NCBI RefSeq assembly: GCF_031180885.1
Contig: NZ_JAPSLK010000044.1
Coordinates: 1 to 64,000, forward strand
Source: Saccharothrix sp.
Lineage (GTDB): Bacteria > Actinomycetota > Actinomycetes > Mycobacteriales > Pseudonocardiaceae
Length of the DNA: 64,000 bases
Reading direction: 5' to 3'
Of the stretch, positions 48,705 through 57,633 are shown piece by piece. Position 1 is the stretch's first letter; the number at the start of each line of letters is the position of its first letter. The position numbers and the translations under genes were made by a program. Under the pieces are notes generated by a model. It worked only from the letters and a program-made list of their open reading frames with translations. It was not told the DNA's origin and ran no database searches.

Positions 48705-49769
48705 TCAGCGGATGATGACGGGTGCCCCAGCGGGGACGGTGCGCAACGCATGGCGCAGCGAAGGCGGGGTGTCCACGCAGCCGTCCGCCGTACTTGTGCC
48801 CAACGGCGAAGTCTCGGGCAGTCCCGGGACGCCGATTCCGCCCAACGGGCCGGTGCAGATCCGGGTAGGTGAGGCGACCAGCGGCCAGAGCACGCCGACC
48901 AACCACGGCAGCCCTTCGGTGCCGGTGGCGCCGACCGCGACGAAGCTGCGCACTCCGCTCGTCGGCGCGGTGGCAGGTGCGGCCGGGGAGCTGGTCGACA
49001 CCCGCGCGAGATCGGCGACCACGGAGACGGTCAGCGTGCCGCGGTCGATGACGATGCGGCGGTCGACCTCGTCCAGCACGACGTCGCCGTCCAAATGCAC
49101 CCACCCAACCGGGGCAGCGCCGCCGGGGTGCGGTCGCCCCGGCAGCAGCACCAGCGCCCAGCCGGGCCTGCGGTCGACCACGGGAACCCAGGTCGGCGCG
49201 AGGACCTGACGGACCGGGAGGCGGGCCAGCGCCGGGCCGCCTGGTTCGGTGAACACCACCACTTCGCGCACAGGGTGCAGCACGGTGGTTCCGGGGTCCG
49301 CGGCGGGCGCCGGGTCGACCGGCGCGCCGGGCAACTCCACGCCGGCCAACGCCACCACCAGGGCTTGGCGCTGTTCTACGGCGACGGGGGCCGGCGGGAC
49401 TGCAGTCGGGTCCTCACGGGCGTGAGTCGGCGTGCGCGCGGGTGGAGTGGTCGACTCGACCAGGACGGTGGTCGTCGTGATCACGCTCTGGGCGTGCACG
49501 GCTGGCGGCGCGGCCGAGCTGCTCTCCCTCCCCACGACGAAACCTGCGGCTATCACTACCAGTATGCCCGCGGTCGCGCGCGCTGCCCCGGGCTTGATGC
49601 GCCGTCGGAGCCAGCGCACAAGGTCGTGACGCCACAAACGGCTGCGGGACAACGGAGGAAGCGGCCGAGTACGCTCCAGATCGGACTCGTCGTTGGGCGG
49701 GGAGGTCACCGCGACAACGGTGACCTCCCCCGACAGCGAGTGCACCCGGACGTCGCCGGGCCCGGTCAC
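48705..49769 (-). CDS. Membrane-anchored L,D-transpeptidase-like (YkuD) protein
   Basis: The GTG at 49769 overlaps the lipoprotein's TGA. The 354-aa product has a cytoplasmic basic start (RLWRHDLVRWLRRRIKPGAA), one membrane helix (TAGILVVIAAGFVVGRE, about 54-70), a Pro/Thr-rich linker and an SH3-like part (LPVRQVLAPTWVPVVDRRPG). The C-terminal domain resembles YkuD: SFVAVGATGTEGLPW and PLGTSTADGCVDTPPSLRHA, then VPAGAPVIIR. The catalytic cysteine position (DGC) is present, but the usual SxGCIR and HG motifs are altered, so activity is not certain. Probably extracellular, acting on peptidoglycan cross-links. Confidence 0.65.
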   Translation of the reverse strand: MTGPGDVRVHSLSGEVTVVAVTSPPNDESDLERTRPLPPLSRSRLWRHDLVRWLRRRIKPGAARATAGILVVIAAGFVVGRESSSAAPPAVHAQSVITTTTVLVESTTPPARTPTHAREDPTAVPPAPVAVEQRQALVVALAGVELPGAPVDPAPAADPGTTVLHPVREVVVFTEPGGPALARLPVRQVLAPTWVPVVDRRPGWALVLLPGRPHPGGAAPVGWVHLDGDVVLDEVDRRIVIDRGTLTVSVVADLARVSTSSPAAPATAPTSGVRSFVAVGATGTEGLPWLVGVLWPLVASPTRICTGPLGGIGVPGLPETSPLGTSTADGCVDTPPSLRHALRTVPAGAPVIIR

Positions 49770-51394
49770 GGCGTGCCTGCCGCGATCGCCAGCGAGACCT
49801 GCTCGGCCACCGCGCATGGATCGGTGGCGAAGCGGTTCTGGGTGACGGTAACCCCGGCTGTGCCGTTGGCCAGCGCGAAGATCGTCGCGCACGAGGGGAC
49901 GCCGCTGTTGCCGGTGTAGGAGCGGATAAGCCCCTTCTTCCCGCGGAGGTCGAGGTCACGGGCGTTGGTGCGGTTGACGGTGTCCACCGAGATGTCGCCC
50001 GACTTGGCCCAGAACACCATCGTCAGGAACACCTTGCCCAGCGCGCCGGAGCCCTGCCCCTTCTCGTCGACCTTGGCCTCGACCGTTTCGTCGTTGGTGT
50101 AGCGACAGGCGGTCGCGAACTTGTCCTGCGAGCTGGCGGCCACCAGACGCGGCTTGGCGTCACCGGGGTGGCGCACCTCCTCCGGGAAGGACTTCCAACC
50201 CACCGCGCACGGGTCGAACGGCGCGGACACGCTCGCCGCGTCGGGCACCTTCTCCAGGTCACCCAGACGGACCGGGGCGTCCGCGCGGTCCTCGGCCCGC
50301 TCGGAGTCGGGTGTCGCGACCTTGGCCATGACCTTCTCGGCGGTGGCCTGCGCGGTGCCGCAGTCGGGGACCTGGATTGTCACGACCTGGACCAGACCGG
50401 GCTCGTCGACCTTGGTGTTGTCCGGTGTCACCGTGGTGGCCGGCTGCCACGGCACCTGGACCTGGCAGTTGATGCCGCGCTCGGTGATCGCGGCCTTTTG
50501 GCCGGCGATGGTCGCCGACGTCGTCCGCGATGTGGATCCGGTCGCCTGCGCGGCGGGGTCCTCGTCCATCGCGAAGATCACCTTGACGGTCTGGGACCTG
50601 GTCTTCTCCTTGACTGTCCCCGACGGCAACCGCACCTCGCAGCTGGAGGCCGACGTGGGGCGCAGCTGCGCTCCCTGGGTGTCCGCCGCGATCGGTGCGA
50701 CCGCGCGGCACGGGTCGAGGCCGCCGAGTTCCAGCCGGGGGCTGCTGCGGTCGCCGTCCCGCCGGGGCAGCTCGCGCCACTGGCCGGCGGTCGCCGTCAG
50801 GTACTGGCGGGCGACGTCGCACGCGGCCTTGGCCGGCTTGGTGTCGCGTGACGCCGACGCCTGCACGCGCAGCTCGACCGCATAGAGGCCGCGCGCGTCG
50901 TCGGCGACGGCGAGCTGTGCGTCGACGTCGGCGGCCACGGTGCAGTTGCGCTCCGGGTCGTCGGTCGCCTTGTCCACGAACACCTCGACCCCGCCGAGGG
51001 TCTCCTGCGCTGCCTCGTTGCGGCGGGCCTGGTCGAACTCCGCGCCCACCTCCAGGTAAAGGTTGTAGTTGGAGGCGAAGTCACCGGTGTCGATCCGCAG
51101 CACGCAGTTGTCCAGGCCGTCCTTGTCGGGCAACAGCTCATCCCCGGACGCCTTGCCGAACACCGACTCGACCGCTGCGGCGTCGTAGAGCAGGCCGCAC
51201 GGGTCGACCTTCCGGAACTTCGTATACGCCTCGGCGGCGGCCCGGAACTCCTCCGGTACCGCCGGGTCCACCACGTCCTCCTGCGCTGCGGACGGCGGGG
51301 GAGCGGTGTCGAACGACTGGTCGCCGCCTCCGGTACAGGCGGCCAACATCAGCAGCGCGGCGCCCAGCACGAGCGCCCTCACTGTATGGATCAT
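49766..51394 (-). CDS. Lipoprotein with three DUF3558-like domains (542 aa)
   Basis: Signal peptide with lipobox: RALVLGAALLMLAAC, cysteine near residue 20. Three DUF3558-type units each begin with a DPC motif (KVDPCGLLYDAAAVESVFG; GLDPCRAVAPIAADT; FDPCAVGWKSFPEEV) and contain further paired cysteines, as in actinobacterial exported DUF3558 proteins. The function of DUF3558 is unknown; it is common in Pseudonocardiales and mycobacteria. Start: ATG 51394 sits right after CGGAG; GTG 51382 (12 nt after it) is also possible and gives 538 aa. The downstream L,D-transpeptidase-like gene overlaps, so both probably act at the cell surface. Confidence 0.8.
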   Translation of the reverse strand: MIHTVRALVLGAALLMLAACTGGGDQSFDTAPPPSAAQEDVVDPAVPEEFRAAAEAYTKFRKVDPCGLLYDAAAVESVFGKASGDELLPDKDGLDNCVLRIDTGDFASNYNLYLEVGAEFDQARRNEAAQETLGGVEVFVDKATDDPERNCTVAADVDAQLAVADDARGLYAVELRVQASASRDTKPAKAACDVARQYLTATAGQWRELPRRDGDRSSPRLELGGLDPCRAVAPIAADTQGAQLRPTSASSCEVRLPSGTVKEKTRSQTVKVIFAMDEDPAAQATGSTSRTTSATIAGQKAAITERGINCQVQVPWQPATTVTPDNTKVDEPGLVQVVTIQVPDCGTAQATAEKVMAKVATPDSERAEDRADAPVRLGDLEKVPDAASVSAPFDPCAVGWKSFPEEVRHPGDAKPRLVAASSQDKFATACRYTNDETVEAKVDEKGQGSGALGKVFLTMVFWAKSGDISVDTVNRTNARDLDLRGKKGLIRSYTGNSGVPSCATIFALANGTAGVTVTQNRFATDPCAVAEQVSLAIAAGTP

Positions 51395-51504
51395 CTCCGG
51401 AACCCCCGGTTGGACATGACATGGGTGAACCGCCGCGTCGGCGGTGAACAAGGTGTGGCGGCGCGCGGCCGCCCGGTCTTCGACAGTGGCGGGACGGTGC
51501 TAGG

Positions 51505-51747
51505 TCAGGTGCTGTGCGCCGCCGTGCCGGTGACCGGCGCCGTGCCTGCGCCGGGGCTGGTTCCGGCCGGTTCAGGCCATAGCGACAACACGAGCGCCAG
51601 CGCGATCACCAGAGTCGCGACGACGACGAGTACCCAGCGGGCCAGCGTCTGCACGCCCTCATCTCCGGTGCTCTCCAGCACCGGGATGCGTGGCGCGTTC
51701 TCGTGAAGGATGTCGTCCAGTTGTCGCTCGTCGAGCAACCGTGCCAT
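51505..51747 (-). CDS. Small single-pass membrane protein (80 aa)
   Basis: ATG 51747 with GGGGGA 8 nt upstream; longer starts up to 52017 are open but poorer. A soluble N-terminus (MARLLDERQLDDILHENAPR) is followed by a membrane helix (WVLVVVATLVIALALVLSLW, about 42-61) and a short Pro/Thr tail outside. It precedes the DUF3558 lipoprotein in the same direction, 110 nt apart, and may belong to the same surface unit. Confidence 0.6.
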   Translation of the reverse strand: MARLLDERQLDDILHENAPRIPVLESTGDEGVQTLARWVLVVVATLVIALALVLSLWPEPAGTSPGAGTAPVTGTAAHST

Positions 51748-52113
51748 TGCCACGTCCCCCAACGTGGTCAGACGAGTCGACGACGAGCTGACGTGCCCGC
51801 GGTCGACCCGTGCCCCCAAACGGCACCGCGGCGGGTGCCGATACAGCACCCGCCACCCGGGCCGCGCCATGGCGGGACCGGACGCCCGAGTGCCTGCTGG
51901 AGTGACCGCCTGAAGCGGCGTGTCGGCCGTGTCGAGCTGCGGGCCTCTCCAGCCCGTTCGATACCCCCTGTACCGAACGTAACATCGACCCTGCACGATC
52001 AGAGCAGGTGAAGTCAACTATCCGACCAATCACACCTAGAAGGCCAGCCCAAATGTCACACTGTGTAATCGCGCGTTGGCCTGACGTTCGGGGATCACCG
52101 TCCCCGTCTTTTG

Positions 52114-52506
52114 TCACTCTAAGTACCTACTTAGAGTGGCAAGCCAGTCCAGCTGAGCGTGGCCAAGTGGCTCAGCCTCGCGCCACTCGTGCAGGCGCAC
52201 TTGCGACACCCGGAGCTCGTGCCGGGGGCAGCGGGTGGGCGTACCAGCGAGGCCTCTGGTCGATGAAGAGCGGCCAGTGTCGGCCGCGAGGTCCACGGCG
52301 CGGAGGTGGCGGATCCAGACGGTGCGGTGGGCGGCGAGGTAGTCCCGCAAAGCGCTGTGGCGTGCCGAGGGCGCGAATTCGACCGGGTCGGCGTGGCAGG
52401 TCACGCAAGCTGCCCGGAAGAGCTCGACCGCGCCGCGTGGCGTCCGGTCCAGCGCCGCGGCGGGCAGCGTGAAGGCCGGCCACAGGCGGGTGGTCGTCGC
52501 GCCCAC
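52114..52506 (-). CDS. Hypothetical 130-aa protein with a CxxCH motif
   Basis: GTG 52506 (VGATTTRLWPAF) begins inside an 88-bp tandem duplication, so the first 20 codons and the ribosome-site region occur twice. The body contains LFRAACVTCHADPVEFAPSA, a CxxCH motif that can bind haem but here lacks a signal peptide, followed by RDYLAAHRTVWIRHLRAVDL. The last 40 residues are less convincing and may be out of frame. The stop overlaps a 10-bp hairpin. Confidence 0.45.
   Translation of the reverse strand: MGATTTRLWPAFTLPAAALDRTPRGAVELFRAACVTCHADPVEFAPSARHSALRDYLAAHRTVWIRHLRAVDLAADTGRSSSTRGLAGTPTRCPRHELRVSQVRLHEWREAEPLGHAQLDWLATLSRYLE
52115..52138. promoter_or_regulatory. Perfect palindrome with core AAGTACCTACTT
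   Basis: Arms CACTCTAAGT / ACTTAGAGTG (10 bp) around ACCT. The 12-bp core equals the reverse complement of the one at about 47121-47145. The surrounding stretch 51748-52113 has no supported gene. Confidence 0.55.
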
Positions 52507-52627
52507 GCCTCCAGCCCTCGACGTGCCGGTCCAGCGCGGGCGCCGCGGCGGGCAGCGTGAAGGCCGGCCACAGGCGGGTGGTCGTCGCGCCCACGCCTCC
52601 AGCCCTCGACGTGCCGGTCCAGCGCGG
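52452..52627. repeat. 88-bp perfect or near-perfect tandem duplication
   Basis: Two adjacent copies (52452-52539 and 52540-52627) beginning GCGCCGCGGCGGGCAGCGTG. It duplicates the start of the minus-strand gene at 52506. Confidence 0.85.
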
Positions 52628-52897
52628 CTGACCTACGCCGGTTATTCCGCTCGGCTAGGCATGATCGGTAAAGCTGATTCGGTGTGACATCGAATGAGTC
52701 GAACCCGCATCTGCGCTGGTAGGAACGTTGCGCACTGATCATCGACCTACCCGAAAATTGTTGGACTCCTTGGACAACGGTGTATGGTCGCAACGATCGC
52801 ACCTTGGGCCGCCAACAACCCGGGGTGCGACATGCCAACGGCCGAGAAGCAGGTCAACGGGGCTGGCACCCCGCTGGCTTCCCGGCCGCGGCGATGG

Positions 52898-53131
52898 TCA
52901 CCTCGTCTTGCGCGTGCGAGCGGCAGCGACTTGGAGACCGATGGCAAGAAGCCCGGCGGTCACGAAGATCGTCGGGCTTCCATCGTTCTGGCCTGACGCC
53001 ACGACCGCGGCGACCTCCATCACGACACCCGAGCTACTCAGGACCTGGGCAACTCGCCTGCGGGACCACCGTGGTTCCGGTGGCTCCTCGCGGTCCTTCG
53101 ATTCGTTCAAACTGCTGGCCTCCTGACCCAC
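52898..53131 (-). CDS. Small membrane protein (77 aa)
   Basis: GTG 53131 begins a polar, charged start (SLNESKDREEPPEPRWSRRR), then two hydrophobic segments (VAQVLSSSGVVMEVAAVVAS and TIFVTAGLLAIGLQVAAA) and a basic end RTRKTR. Codon use is typical of real genes here. No clear ribosome site and no known family. Confidence 0.5.
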   Translation of the reverse strand: MGQEASSLNESKDREEPPEPRWSRRRVAQVLSSSGVVMEVAAVVASGQNDGSPTIFVTAGLLAIGLQVAAARTRKTR

Positions 53132-53628
53132 GCCGGAGGTGGACCCCGGGAGGGGACCGCTGTTGCCTCCGGCGAAGCGTGTGTACGAGCCAGAACCACC
53201 AGCGGGTCAGGAGATGCGGTCAAAACGATCAGCCGAACCTCGTAGGGCAAGACCCTACAGCGCTGGCCGCGTTGATTGGTGGTGGCGGCGACCGGTAGGT
53301 AGATCAATAACCGGTCCTGCACCTGGGGTTGCGTCTAACCCGACGTGCCCCATCGGCGAACGCGGTGGCGCCGCCGAGGTCCAGAAATGCGGCATCCAGA
53401 GTGAACTAAGTCACCGTGTCACCGCTCCACCTGCGCTAATGAGCCCGGTCCGGCCTGGTGCTAGGACGGGGCGACAACTGTCGCCGGTCTCGTACCCGAC
53501 GCTGCGCGGACGCTCGGCCCACGCCGCCCATGCCGTGCAACCGAACGATCTTTCTGGGGTCAACCTTGGACAACGACTGAGGTTGTCTCCAACACTGGAA
53601 GATCCGGCGCTACACCACCGCACGGCTG
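53132..53628. other. 500-bp region without a supported gene
   Basis: Several short ORFs, none with a ribosome site and consistent codon use. No hairpin or repeat of note. Confidence 0.4.
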
Positions 53629-53901
53629 TCACCAGCGAGAACAACACGATGCCGACCCCCAAGCGGCGAAGCGGGTGGTCTTGGGCGGGCCCGAGCCAGA
53701 CGGTGTCGACGCGTAGACCTTGTCGTCAGTGCGTAGGTGGCCGTACGGGTAGACCTCGACTCCGCCCAGGTAGGTGCGGGCAAGGACCTTGCCACCACCG
53801 ATTCGCTTGAGGTGGTTGTCGATCAGGGTTGCCGGTCGGCCACCAAGGTGGTGCAGGCCTTTGGGGCGTTCGGAGATCGCTACGTGCGCATCACCAAGCA
53901 A
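53629..53901 (-). pseudogene. Gene fragment of unknown family
   Basis: The middle shows good coding use (NHLKRIGGGKVLARTYLGGV, EVYPYGHLRTDDKVYAST) but both ends fade and no start codon with a ribosome site is visible. Probably the remains of a larger gene, in a stretch (52-57 kb) rich in fragments. Confidence 0.35.
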
Positions 53902-54022
53902 CTCCTCGCTGCGGTCCTCTGCTGGAGCGGCGCACCTTCGATGACCGCCCAGTTGGAGGCGGACGCCCAGCGGCCAGGTCGCACAGCACGCGGCCGTTCT
54001 CCAGCACGCCGAGCGGCGTGGG

Positions 54023-54509
54023 TCAGGCAGCGGAGAGCAGTTGGAGCACCGCCGTCACGGTATCGGGGAGGGTCTCGCGGACCGGGGCGCCGTGCCGCCG
54101 GGCGATGTACGCCCGCTGCTGGCCGGAGCAGGAGGAGCTGCTCAACCGGGTCTGCTTCTGGACGTCCCGCGAGCCGATCCGCCGGCTCCAGGAGTGGACG
54201 GAGCGGTGGGGGAGCGGCCCCGCGGAGGTGGCCGACATGCACCCGGCACTCGTCCGGCTGGTCCGCGGCGGCCAAGAGTTCGCCGACGTCGTGGGCCCGG
54301 ACCGCGTCGAGCGGGTCGACGACCATGATGGGGAGTTCGGTCAGCACGCGCAGCGCGTCCCGGTCGTGCTGCGGGGTGAGCGCGTAGGCGTGGGTGAGCG
54401 CCGCGGCCGGGACGGCCAGCGAGTAGCCGTCCTCCATAGAGGCCCAGACGACACCGCGGACGAAAGGGTGTCCCAGAGCGAAGCGGGTGATGGCGGCGGT
54501 GTCGAGCAC
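54023..54509 (-). pseudogene. PIN-like domain protein with apparent frameshift
   Basis: GTG 54509 (VLDTAAITRFALGHPFVRGV) codes well to about 54235 (YSLAVPAAALTHAYALTPQH, LRVLTELPIMVVDPLDAVRA). The early VLDTAA aspartate and later acidic residues fit a PIN-type nuclease fold. The good frame then shifts and ends at 54023. Either a single indel near 54230 or decay. PIN proteins are usually toxins of toxin-antitoxin pairs; no antitoxin is evident beside it. Confidence 0.45.
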
Positions 54510-54599
54510 GCCGGGGGGAGCGTCCCCGCCCGAGCTGCGGCAGCCCGACGACCCTGCGTCGCAGGACCCGCCGCCCGACGCGGGCAGGAGCGCGGAAAG

Positions 54600-54784
54600 G
54601 CGGTCAGCCTGTCGGCCAGGGCCTGCTCGACCGAGGCCCCGACTTCCACCACCAGGTCGAACTCGGTGACCTTCAACAGCCGGGCCACCTGCTGGCCGTC
54701 CGGGACCACGACCACCAGCCGCCCGCCGCGCCCGGTCGCGTCGCCGTGGGCGCGGATCAGTACGGTCAGCCTGGCAGATCCCAC
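54600..54784 (-). pseudogene. STAS-domain fragment
   Basis: SARLTVLIRAHGDATGRGGR then LVVVVPDGQQVARLLKVTEF and VEVGASVEQALADRL is the C-terminal half of a STAS domain (anti-sigma factor antagonist type). The N-terminal half with the phosphorylatable serine is missing, and the region before 54784 does not continue it in any frame. Likely a truncated gene. Confidence 0.55.
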
Positions 54785-54919
54785 AACGACAGGAGCCGGT
54801 GACGACCTTCCGGTCGTGTCGGCCCCTGTCGGCCACCAGGGGATCCCGGATCACGACGGCTGCGTCCTCACCGACCGTGGCGCGGTCTCCCACCACGAGG
54901 AACGGAACGAACCACTCCC

Positions 54920-55363
54920 ATGATCTCCCACCGTGAGGCCCGGTTCGGCCAAGACATCGTCCGGCTGCGCAGGGACGAACTCGAACTACTGAGACAACTC
55001 GTGCGGGAAGCCCGGGAACTCGGTGACGACCGGCTCGCCGCGCTCGGCATGCGACGGGACGAGGTGGACGACCTGCACGCCGTAGTGCGCACCGTGCACG
55101 ACCAACTCGCCGACACCAACTGCACCACCCTCGACGTGATGCTCGGGGCCACGGCTACATCACCCGCGGCGACTCCTCCCGGGCCGACCGGTCTTTCGCG
55201 AGTGACCGGCATGCTGTCGCAGGCGACGGCCCTCCGGCTACCCGGCCTGATCCAGCACCTACGAGACTGGCTCGCGGACCCGGAGCTGGGGCTTCGCACT
55301 GGCAGCGGCCCGGCCGATCTCGACGACCTCGCCGCTCGGTTTCCGAATCCCATGACCCGCTGA
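54920..55363 (+). CDS. Hypothetical 147-aa helical protein
   Basis: ATG 54920 (MISHREARFGQDIVRLRRDE) starts a strongly coding stretch of charged helix (LELLRQLVREARELGDDRLA, RDEVDDLHAVVRTVHDQLAD). A Ser/Pro-rich part and a helical end (PGLIQHLRDWLADPELGLRT) follow. It is possibly a coiled-coil regulatory protein. No clear ribosome site. Confidence 0.6.
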   Translation: MISHREARFGQDIVRLRRDELELLRQLVREARELGDDRLAALGMRRDEVDDLHAVVRTVHDQLADTNCTTLDVMLGATATSPAATPPGPTGLSRVTGMLSQATALRLPGLIQHLRDWLADPELGLRTGSGPADLDDLAARFPNPMTR

Positions 55364-55953
55364 TGTGGGCGATCCGGCCCCACCGGCGCTCCAGCACGTT
55401 CGGGTCGCCGGCCGGGATGCTCCAGCCATGAAGCGCACGCCGTGCGCCGGCTGGCCCCGCCGGGCAGCCGCCCGGTGCTCTCTGAGGCCCATCCTGATGC
55501 CTGCGAGGCGTCATCGGGGTGTCAGGGGCAGGGCGTCGGTCGCCTGTCAGCGGCGCAGCGGTCCGGTAGCCCGGCGTCCGGGCCAGCGGAGCCGTCGTTA
55601 TGCGGGTGGGCCGATGCGGTCGGGTGAATTCCGCCGCCGCCGGCCCGCGCAGCGGCCCGGCGGTGCCACGCTGTGCGCCATCAGCCGGCCGAAGGAGGAC
55701 CTCCGCGCGCGCAATGCCGGGCAGCCAAAGCCCGAGACGCAACGGGAGCAGCCGATTCGGGGGACGGCGACCGCCTGGCACCGGCGTGCAACCGTCACCC
55801 ACTCTCCCTTCCCACCCCGTCAGCGGCGGCGCCACGACACCGCAGAGCCCTTGGAACCCGGGGCCGGAGGAGGGCAGATGGTCCTGTGCTGCTCGGGTTC
55901 GGGTGGCGAGCCCGACAGAGGCCGCGCCCGTTCTGGCTGCCGAACCCACCGCA
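55364..55953. other. 590-bp region without a supported gene
   Basis: Arg/Pro-rich shadow ORFs only; no start with ribosome site, no strong hairpin. Confidence 0.4.
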
Positions 55954-56136
55954 GTGCGTATGGAGCTGCAGAGGAAGTTTCACCTCACCGACGCCGATAC
56001 GGCCGACGGTCTTTACTAGGACAGCACCACCGCTGACTGGCAGAACTGGCAGCTACCGGGAACCTCCACCGTCTGGTCCGACGAGCCCTCCGCATACGAC
56101 GCGTTCCTGGACAGGATCCTGAGCCTCCAGCAGTGA
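55954..56136 (+). pseudogene. Small ORF interrupted by an in-frame TAG
   Basis: GTG 55954 (VRMELQRKFHLTDADTADGLY) runs into TAG at 56017-56019. The same frame then continues with good coding use, DSTTADWQNWQLPGTSTVWS DEPSA and YDAFLDRILSLQQ, to TGA at 56134-56136. As at 44963, a Gln codon (CAG) at the TAG position would give one smooth small protein of about 60 aa. The frame is also open upstream of 55954. Unknown function. Confidence 0.4.
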
Positions 56137-56516
56137 CCGGCGAAATCCCGCCCCACCCTGCCGATGTCCCGCCCGGCCTCCCTCCCTCCGCCGGACGCCA
56201 CCGCGTTGGTCGCAATGCGGGCTCGCCGTGCCGTGCACTGACCGCCAACTCTTCGGTCGTCATATCGGAGGTGCTTGCGCAACTCCGTCTGCGCGAGTTC
56301 GTGGTGGCCAACGTCGGCCCGCTGCTGGTCAAGGCCGCTCGCCTGGCTAACCGGCGCGTGTCTGCCAGCCCGTACCAGGCTGTTACGGTGGCCAGCGGGC
56401 CCTCCCTAGCCGGTGCCGGACGAACCCCCTACAGCCGCATCACCTGGCCGCGTGCCTCGCACACGATCGTCCGAACCGTCCACTCGGAACCGTTCCCGCA
56501 CCAGACTTGTCCGGAT
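56137..56516. other. 380-bp region without a supported gene
   Basis: No ORF with both ribosome site and coding-type codon use; no repeats noted. Confidence 0.4.
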
Positions 56517-57089
56517 TCACGTGCTGGGTCGATTGAGATGGGCGGCCACGGCCCAGTTCTCGGCGCCTTGCCGGGCTTTTGCGACAATGATCAGCTTGTT
56601 GAGTCGCTTCGCCTTGTCGATCCATTCCGGGCTGGTGTTGATTGTTCCTTGGTAGAACAGGGCGACCCCGGCCCCGGTGGGAGACGGACCGCGTACAGCG
56701 CCGGTGAGGGTGACGAAGCGCGGGTCGCTGGGAAGGCGACTGGCGGGGCCGAGTGTGACGGTCCAGTCGACGTCGACGCCGATTTCGTCGAGACGGTTCA
56801 GATCGGTGATCTGGCGGAACCGTTGCAAGGGCAGGCCCTCGGCCCAGGTGTTGACCGACGTGACTCCGTCCTCGGACAGTACGTGTAGTTCGTGTGTGGG
56901 GATGCAGATCAGCACGGGGGTGCCGACCGGGGTGAACCCGGTCTGGGTGTTCATGTCCGACCCCACCCGGTCCCGCCACGGTCCGTTCGCCAGATCCTCG
57001 ACACGGCCGGTGTAGGGGGTGCCGGGTTCCGCTGCACGGCGGGTTTTGCCGGTGGTGCGACCGTCATGGCGGGCCCGCTTTTTCGCCAT
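56517..57089 (-). CDS. Hypothetical 190-aa protein
   Basis: ATG 57089 (MAKKRARHDGRTTGKTRRAA) with AAGGAG 11 nt upstream. A basic, disordered start is followed by an alpha/beta domain: TPVLICIPTHELHVLSEDGV, GVDVDWTVTLGPASRLPSDP, then ALFYQGTINTSPEWIDKAKR and IIVAKARQGAENWAVAAHLN. No known motif. The reading frame is intact, with consistent GC3. Confidence 0.7.
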   Translation of the reverse strand: MAKKRARHDGRTTGKTRRAAEPGTPYTGRVEDLANGPWRDRVGSDMNTQTGFTPVGTPVLICIPTHELHVLSEDGVTSVNTWAEGLPLQRFRQITDLNRLDEIGVDVDWTVTLGPASRLPSDPRFVTLTGAVRGPSPTGAGVALFYQGTINTSPEWIDKAKRLNKLIIVAKARQGAENWAVAAHLNRPST

Positions 57090-57344
57090 ACGACTGATTC
57101 TCCTTGACAGTGCTGGTGAGAAGGACGCGTGGCAGGAAGAGGCATGCGGTGCACGTCCGGCCGGTCAAAGGACTCGGAACCGGGATCCTACCGGGACCAT
57201 CCGCCTCGCTAGGGTCTCCCGCCAAGCGCGGTAGATCTATCACCGAAGCGGACACGAGGGGCCGGAGGCGGTCCGATCGGCCCGACGGCGTAACCAGCGC
57301 CTCTCGGCGGCCGATACATCCCCTAGTCGAGTCTGGGGGCCACG

Positions 57345-57632
57345 ATGAACGGTGGAGGCGTAGCGGAGGGGCGGCGCTATCGCGCGGTGGTACTGGCAGT
57401 GCTGGGCCTGGTCTTGGCCGGGGCGACGAACGTCCTGATCGCCGTGACGGACGCGGTGACCTGGCCGTGGTGGCTGGCGGCGGGCTGTCTCGCGGTGGCG
57501 TGGCGAGCCGGCCACGTGTGGTCGAGGCCGTTCACCGGGACGCCGGGCGGCGTCGAAGGAGTTCCGGCTGACGACCACGCCTCCTCGTCGTGGCGGGTGT
57601 CTGTGGGCGGATCACCGGACGGACGGACCTGA
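57345..57632 (+). CDS. Small two-helix membrane protein (95 aa)
   Basis: ATG 57345 (MNGGGVAEGRRYRAVVLAVL). Two membrane helices at about 14-33 and 41-56 (VTWPWWLAAGCLAVAWRAG) and a polar tail. The next ORF starts 1 nt later, so the two may be co-translated. No family is recognised. Confidence 0.6.
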   Translation: MNGGGVAEGRRYRAVVLAVLGLVLAGATNVLIAVTDAVTWPWWLAAGCLAVAWRAGHVWSRPFTGTPGGVEGVPADDHASSSWRVSVGGSPDGRT

Positions 57633-57633
57633 C

